Positions 60,226 to 64,000 of a DNA stretch of 64,000 bases are shown here, one piece after another. Position 1 is the stretch's first letter. Each line of letters opens with the position of its first letter. The stretch spans positions 124,001-188,000 of the forward strand of contig NZ_OAOP01000010.1 of the NCBI RefSeq assembly GCF_900207585.1. Reading direction: 5' to 3'. A model generated the notes under the pieces. That model was not told the origin of the DNA. It saw only the letters and a list, made by a program, of their open reading frames with translations, and did not search any database. This stretch comes from Bacillus oleivorans. GTDB taxonomy: Bacteria > Bacillota > Bacilli > Bacillales > JC228. The position numbers were made by a program, and so were the translations under genes.

Positions 60226-61230
60226 ATGGAGCATAACCCAAAACTTATATCTTCAGAAGTTGCTGCATTGTGGAGCGCTTTTATGCAGAATTCGATGTCT
60301 TACTGGATAGTTCAGCATTTTGCTAACGTAAATGAAGATCCTGAAAGTACAGAAATTATTCAAACAACTTTAACAAATTGTAATTTTGTTGTGAACGAAG
60401 TCAAACGAATCTTTGAAACAGAAAACCATGCAGTACCAATTGGATTCACACAAGAAGATGTAAACTTTAAAGCGGGCCGAGTATATTCAGACCTTTTTAC
60501 TCTGCGATATATTAAATACATGGCTGCTGCTGGAACAGCGGCTGCGGCTGCTTTTCTCGAGGTATTGGCAAGGAACGATGTCAGACAATTTTTTTCAAAA
60601 ACATCCAAGATGTTTATGAAACTTTACAATGATACTTGTGACTTACTTTTGAAAAAGGGGGCATTTATTCGCTCGCCTACGATAGCTCCAATGGAAAAAG
60701 CTGAATATCTTCAGAGTGAATCATTTCTATCAGGAATAATAGGCAGACATCGCCCTTTAACCGCTATTGAACTAGGCCATATTTCTAAAAATACTGAAAC
60801 AAATTCTATTGGCAGAACATTTGTAGCTGGTTTTTCCCAAACTGCTCAATCACCTGAAGTTAGAAAATATATGGAAAGAGGTACGGAAATAGCTGCAAAG
60901 CATGAAACTGTGTTTAGACAGATATTAGTAGAAGATGGTGTGCCATTGCCAAGTACATGGGATTCAACGATTTCACAATCAACGGTTGCACCTTATTCAG
61001 ATAAGTTAATGATGTTTCAAACTAATAGCCTATCTGTCATTAGCATCGCTGGTTACGGGGCGGCAATAGGGGCAAGTCTTAGAAAGGATTTAGGGGGGCA
61101 TTACACAAGGCTAGTGGCTGAAATACTACAATATGCTAATGATGGGGTTCAATTGATGATTGAAAACAGGTGGATGGAACAGCCTCCGCAGAATGTGGAC
61201 AGGGACGCTTTAAGGAACAGAAGTGTTTAA
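60226..61230 (+). CDS. DUF3231-family protein
   Basis: 334 residues consisting of two related halves, each with a helical bundle; the first begins LISSEVAALWSAFMQNSMSYW and the second contains SPEVRKYMERGTEIAAKHETVFRQIL. FTQEDVNFKAGRVYSDLFTLRYIKYM and VPLPSTWDSTISQSTVAPYSDKLMMF are typical of DUF3231, a Bacillaceae family with ferritin-like character often linked to spores. Function not established. AAAGGAG precedes ATG. Confidence 0.82.
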   Translation: MEHNPKLISSEVAALWSAFMQNSMSYWIVQHFANVNEDPESTEIIQTTLTNCNFVVNEVKRIFETENHAVPIGFTQEDVNFKAGRVYSDLFTLRYIKYMAAAGTAAAAAFLEVLARNDVRQFFSKTSKMFMKLYNDTCDLLLKKGAFIRSPTIAPMEKAEYLQSESFLSGIIGRHRPLTAIELGHISKNTETNSIGRTFVAGFSQTAQSPEVRKYMERGTEIAAKHETVFRQILVEDGVPLPSTWDSTISQSTVAPYSDKLMMFQTNSLSVISIAGYGAAIGASLRKDLGGHYTRLVAEILQYANDGVQLMIENRWMEQPPQNVDRDALRNRSV

Positions 61231-61317
61231 TGGCAAACAATAGTACAAGAAGACAGCGATTTGCTTTTGCAGGTTGCTTTTTAGTTATAAAAATAAAGGG
61301 AGATAAGATATTTGGAA

Positions 61318-61354
61318 TAAAATTTTTGCTGTTACGGAAGAATCAGCAAATTTT
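61318..61354 (+). terminator. Hairpin between DUF3231 and EAL genes
   Basis: AAAATTTTTGCTG / CAGCAAATTTT stem, loop of 12 bases. No clear T run beyond the stem, so termination is not certain. Confidence 0.5.
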
Positions 61355-61448
61355 AGCGCAATTTCATGAAAAATATGGTATATTTGAAGTATAGCTAGAC
61401 CTAGATTCAGTTTGAGAATAGTGATAATAGACGAAAGGATTTCTTCCT

Positions 61449-62288
61449 ATGAGTATTTTCGAAATCTTCAAACAGAAGTGGTCATTTTTGCAATGCAAAA
61501 GCATGAAAAATTCTGTTCTATCAAGGGAATGGAAGAAAGCTGTCCAAAATGGGTATATTTCTTTTTATCTGCAGCCTAAATATAGCTTCACGGATGAACA
61601 AGTAGTAGGAGCTGAGGCGCTGATCAGGTGGATTCATCCTAAAAAAGGACCGATTGCTCCAAGTGAATTCATTCCGCTTGCTGAAAAACGCGGATTGATT
61701 CAAATGATTGATACGTGGATGCTGGAATCAGTGATTAATCAAATCGGTATTTGGAATAAACTGGGGATATCGGATCAATTTCAAATCTCGGTCAATGTTT
61801 CAGCAGATACCCTGGAAAGCTCTCACTTTATTAAATCGATAAAACGAGCCTTAAAAACCTCTGAAGTCCTTCCTAATCAACTTGAAATTGAAATTACAGA
61901 AGGAGTTCAATTAAAGGATATCCATCAGGTAGTAAAAAATCTAAAGTGCTTGCAAAAGTTTGGGATTCAAATAGCTTTAGACGATTTTGGCGTCGGTTAT
62001 TCATGCTTAACCTATCTAACCAAATATCCAGTTGATACATTAAAAATTGACCGTTCGTTTGTCTGGCAGCTGCCGAACGAGAAAAATGCCTCAATTATTA
62101 TTCGAGGACTGATTCATATGGCATATGAACTTGGGCTGAAAGTTGTGGCTGAGGGCGTTGAAAGCAAAGAGCAGTATGATTTTTTAAAAAGTCATGGCTG
62201 CCATACTCTACAAGGCTTTTTTAAACACAAACCGATTCCGGTTCATGAATTTGAAAGTGAGTTTTTTAGAAAATCAGCTGCAGTATAG
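61449..62288 (+). CDS. EAL-domain cyclic-di-GMP phosphodiesterase
   Basis: 279 residues with an EAL domain only. Catalytic and metal residues are all found: Glu56 of A-EAL-IRW, Asn in SVNVSADTL, Glu in EIEITEG, the Asp pair 178-179 in LDDFGVGYS, Lys and Asp in LKIDRSFV, Glu in AEGVESKEQ and the terminal Gln in LQGFFKHKPIP. An active enzyme splitting c-di-GMP to pGpG is therefore likely. No GGDEF, PAS or membrane segment, and the short N-terminus has two Cys. AAAGGAT stands before ATG. Single gene. Confidence 0.9.
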   Translation: MSIFEIFKQKWSFLQCKSMKNSVLSREWKKAVQNGYISFYLQPKYSFTDEQVVGAEALIRWIHPKKGPIAPSEFIPLAEKRGLIQMIDTWMLESVINQIGIWNKLGISDQFQISVNVSADTLESSHFIKSIKRALKTSEVLPNQLEIEITEGVQLKDIHQVVKNLKCLQKFGIQIALDDFGVGYSCLTYLTKYPVDTLKIDRSFVWQLPNEKNASIIIRGLIHMAYELGLKVVAEGVESKEQYDFLKSHGCHTLQGFFKHKPIPVHEFESEFFRKSAAV

Positions 62289-62323
62289 AGAAATTCAATA
62301 TTTTGTGAAAGGGGTTCATGGTG

Positions 62324-62737
62324 ATGGCGATTGATAACCCAGATCGAAGTGAGATTAAGAAAATTTTAAAAAAAGCAAAACGAATAGCAGTCGTTGGTTT
62401 AAGCGATAATCCGGAAAGAACCTCTTATATGGTTTCAGAAGCCATGCAAAAAGCAGGTTATGAAATTATTCCAGTCAACCCTGCGATTACAGAAACACTT
62501 GGTGTTAAAGCAGTACCTTCCTTGAAAGATATTGATGGCCACATTGATATCGTTAATGTGTTTAGAAGGTCTGAATATTTAAAGGATGTAGCAGCAGAAT
62601 TTGAAGAAATTAACGCAGACGTATTTTGGGCTCAGCTTGGAGTGTACGACGAACAGGTATTTCAAGATTTACGTTCTAAGGGATACACTGTCATTATGGA
62701 CCGATGCATTAAAGTTGAACACGCATTAACAAAGTAA
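62324..62737 (+). CDS. yneT: CoA-binding domain protein (YneT)
   Basis: 137 residues from ATG 62324 (AAAGGGG nine bases upstream; ATG 62318 is too close). The Rossmann-like CoA-binding domain is seen in RIAVVGLSDNPERTSYMVSEAMQKAGYEIIPVNP, VFRRSEYLKDVAAEF and GYTVIMDRCIKVEH. Bacteria of this order carry it just before parE, as here. Its ligand and role are not known. Confidence 0.9.
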   Translation: MAIDNPDRSEIKKILKKAKRIAVVGLSDNPERTSYMVSEAMQKAGYEIIPVNPAITETLGVKAVPSLKDIDGHIDIVNVFRRSEYLKDVAAEFEEINADVFWAQLGVYDEQVFQDLRSKGYTVIMDRCIKVEHALTK

Positions 62738-62772
62738 CCTGCTCTGGTCAAAGAGCAGGTTACTTTGTTTTA
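62728..62772 (+). terminator. Terminator after yneT
   Basis: A 17-bp stem, AACAAAGTAACCTGCTC / GAGCAGGTTACTTTGTT, begins inside the last codons of yneT. Confidence 0.9.
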
Positions 62773-62942
62773 TAATAGTGCCTTTAAAGGGTATACTGAT
62801 AGACCGATATACATAAAGAGCCTATCGAAATTTTTAAAAGTATGATACGATTTTTTTTGTACTTAAGCCTTTGTATCTTTTACTATAAGGTTTAATCATG
62901 TTTGAAGAGAGAGTTTTGCCTTTTTTCGAAAGGGGAATGAAA

Positions 62943-64000
62943 TTGACTAGTACTAGACAAAGAACGGATTATAATGAAGAATCAATCCAGGTGTTAGAGG
63001 GTCTCGAAGCCGTACGGAAACGCCCAGGAATGTATATTGGGAGTACAGATTCGAGAGGTTTGCACCATCTTGTATATGAAATTGTAGACAACTCGGTTGA
63101 CGAGGCATTAGGCGGTTATGGAAATCAAATTATTGTTACGATCCATGAAGATAACAGCATTAGTGTGGAAGATTCTGGCCGCGGTATGCCAGTCGGAATG
63201 CACAAATTAGGAAAGCCTACTCCTGAAGTAATAATGACAATTCTCCATGCCGGAGGTAAATTTGGGGCTGGCGGATATAAAACAAGCGGCGGGCTGCACG
63301 GTGTTGGAGCCAGTGTCGTGAACGCTCTTTCTGAGTGGTTAGTTTTAACGATTAAAAGAGATGGAATTGTTTATCAGCAAAGATTTGAAAATGGTGGTAA
63401 GCCAGTTACTACGTTAGAAAAGATTGGAACAACGAAAAAAACCGGGACTAGTACGCATTTCAAACCGGACCCAGCGATTTTTTCAACGACTGCCTATCAA
63501 TATGATATCTTAAGCGAACGATTGCGAGAGTCTGCCTTTTTATTAAAAGGCTTAAAAATTCAGCTCATTGATAAACGTGAGAATAAAGAAGATACCTTCC
63601 ATTATGAAAACGGGATAGAAGCCTTTGTTGAATATTTAAATGAGGAAAAGGATGCGCTTCATCCAGTTGTCAGTTTTGAAGGAGAACAAAATGGGATTGA
63701 GCTAGAATTTGCCTTTCAATTTAACGATGGCTACTCTGAAAATATATTATCATTTGTTAACAATGTCAGGACAAAAGACGGCGGTACGCATGAATCTGGG
63801 GCAAAGACGGCGATGACTCGAGTTTTTAATGAGTATGCAAGAAAAGTAAACCTATTAAAAGAGAAAGATAAAAATCTGGAAGGCACCGATATTCGTGAGG
63901 GACTAGCTGCGATTGTATCTGTTCGGATTCCAGAAGCCATGCTTCAATTCGAAGGACAAACGAAGGGAAAGCTTGGAACAAGTGAGGCCCGTTCTGCAGT
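62943..64000 (+). CDS. parE: DNA topoisomerase IV subunit B (3' truncated)
   Basis: First 352 codons of the ATPase subunit; the frame is open to the end of the window. GHKL ATPase features: [34 protein letters not shown] (Mg-binding Asn), [26 protein letters not shown] and KTKGKLGT at the end. Decatenates chromosomes with ParC. I use TTG 62943 (GAAAGGGG upstream at the usual distance); ATG 62937, two codons earlier, is the alternative. Neighbour yneT is the standard upstream gene. Confidence 0.96.
   Translation, partial: MTSTRQRTDYNEESIQVLEGLEAVRKRPGMYIGSTDSRGLHHLVYEIVDNSVDEALGGYGNQIIVTIHEDNSISVEDSGRGMPVGMHKLGKPTPEVIMTILHAGGKFGAGGYKTSGGLHGVGASVVNALSEWLVLTIKRDGIVYQQRFENGGKPVTTLEKIGTTKKTGTSTHFKPDPAIFSTTAYQYDILSERLRESAFLLKGLKIQLIDKRENKEDTFHYENGIEAFVEYLNEEKDALHPVVSFEGEQNGIELEFAFQFNDGYSENILSFVNNVRTKDGGTHESGAKTAMTRVFNEYARKVNLLKEKDKNLEGTDIREGLAAIVSVRIPEAMLQFEGQTKGKLGTSEARSA

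Overview
The window is low-GC, Gram-positive, endospore-forming DNA from a member of the Bacillaceae. Three things point there: AGGAGG-type ribosome binding sites with many TTG/GTG starts, spore genes (sspO, sspP, sspN, tlp, a CgeB-like protein, a SpoVK-like ATPase), and a backbone that follows the order I remember for Bacillus subtilis (citB - yneN - sspN - tlp - yneP - yneQ - plsY - yneT - parE). A complete selenocysteine trio (selA, selB, selD) excludes B. subtilis itself and suggests a soil or sediment relative such as Neobacillus, Mesobacillus or Cytobacillus. The genus is a guess. I saw no rRNA, tRNA, CRISPR array, prophage or intact insertion sequence.

Layout. 0-4.4 kb: end of a CgeB-like glycosyltransferase, the sulfate-activation pair cysC-sat, and a PadR/HAAS regulatory operon. 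4.4-33 kb: a mosaic of small accessory genes, including three paralogous Nudix hydrolases, GNAT acetyltransferases, methyltransferases (one broken by an amber codon), lipoproteins, a cold-shock protein, uppP, a radical SAM protein, an ECF-type sigma factor directly followed by a second-type ClpP, a patatin, and two quinone/catechol-defence loci (catE, and mhqR with a ring-cleaving dioxygenase and hydrolase) that carry recognisable operators. 33-38.4 kb: selB, a tiny type I holin-like toxin, selD (itself a selenoprotein read through an in-frame UGA) and selA. 38.4-45.5 kb: an AtoE-type fatty acid transporter, sspP, then a five-gene iron-sulfur/flavin amine dehydrogenase and symporter cluster, then sspO. 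45.7-64 kb: the conserved citB-to-parE backbone, interrupted by a CapA-like protein, a YtkA-like lipoprotein, a Zur-box-controlled zinc-binding lipoprotein, a membrane-anchored GH18 enzyme, a DUF3231 protein and an EAL protein. parE runs off the end.

How the genes work together. SelA charges tRNA-Sec using selenophosphate from SelD, and SelB delivers it; SelD needs this same machinery for its own synthesis. The iron-sulfur/flavin cluster looks like a complete uptake-and-oxidation module for proline, hydroxyproline, a D-amino acid or an opine, and it sits between two spore genes that are normally neighbours. The mhq and cat loci form a thiol/quinone stress response. The ssp genes and tlp are forespore DNA-protection and minor spore proteins.

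Non-coding structure is plentiful: two copies of a 180-bp element with two direct and two inverted arms, a 165-bp element that can fold into a four-way junction, two different tandem-repeat tracts, one copy of a common Bacillaceae repeat, and several gene remnants including the start of an IS1182-like transposase. Start sites were moved from the longest open frame wherever a ribosome binding site or family N-terminus argued for it.
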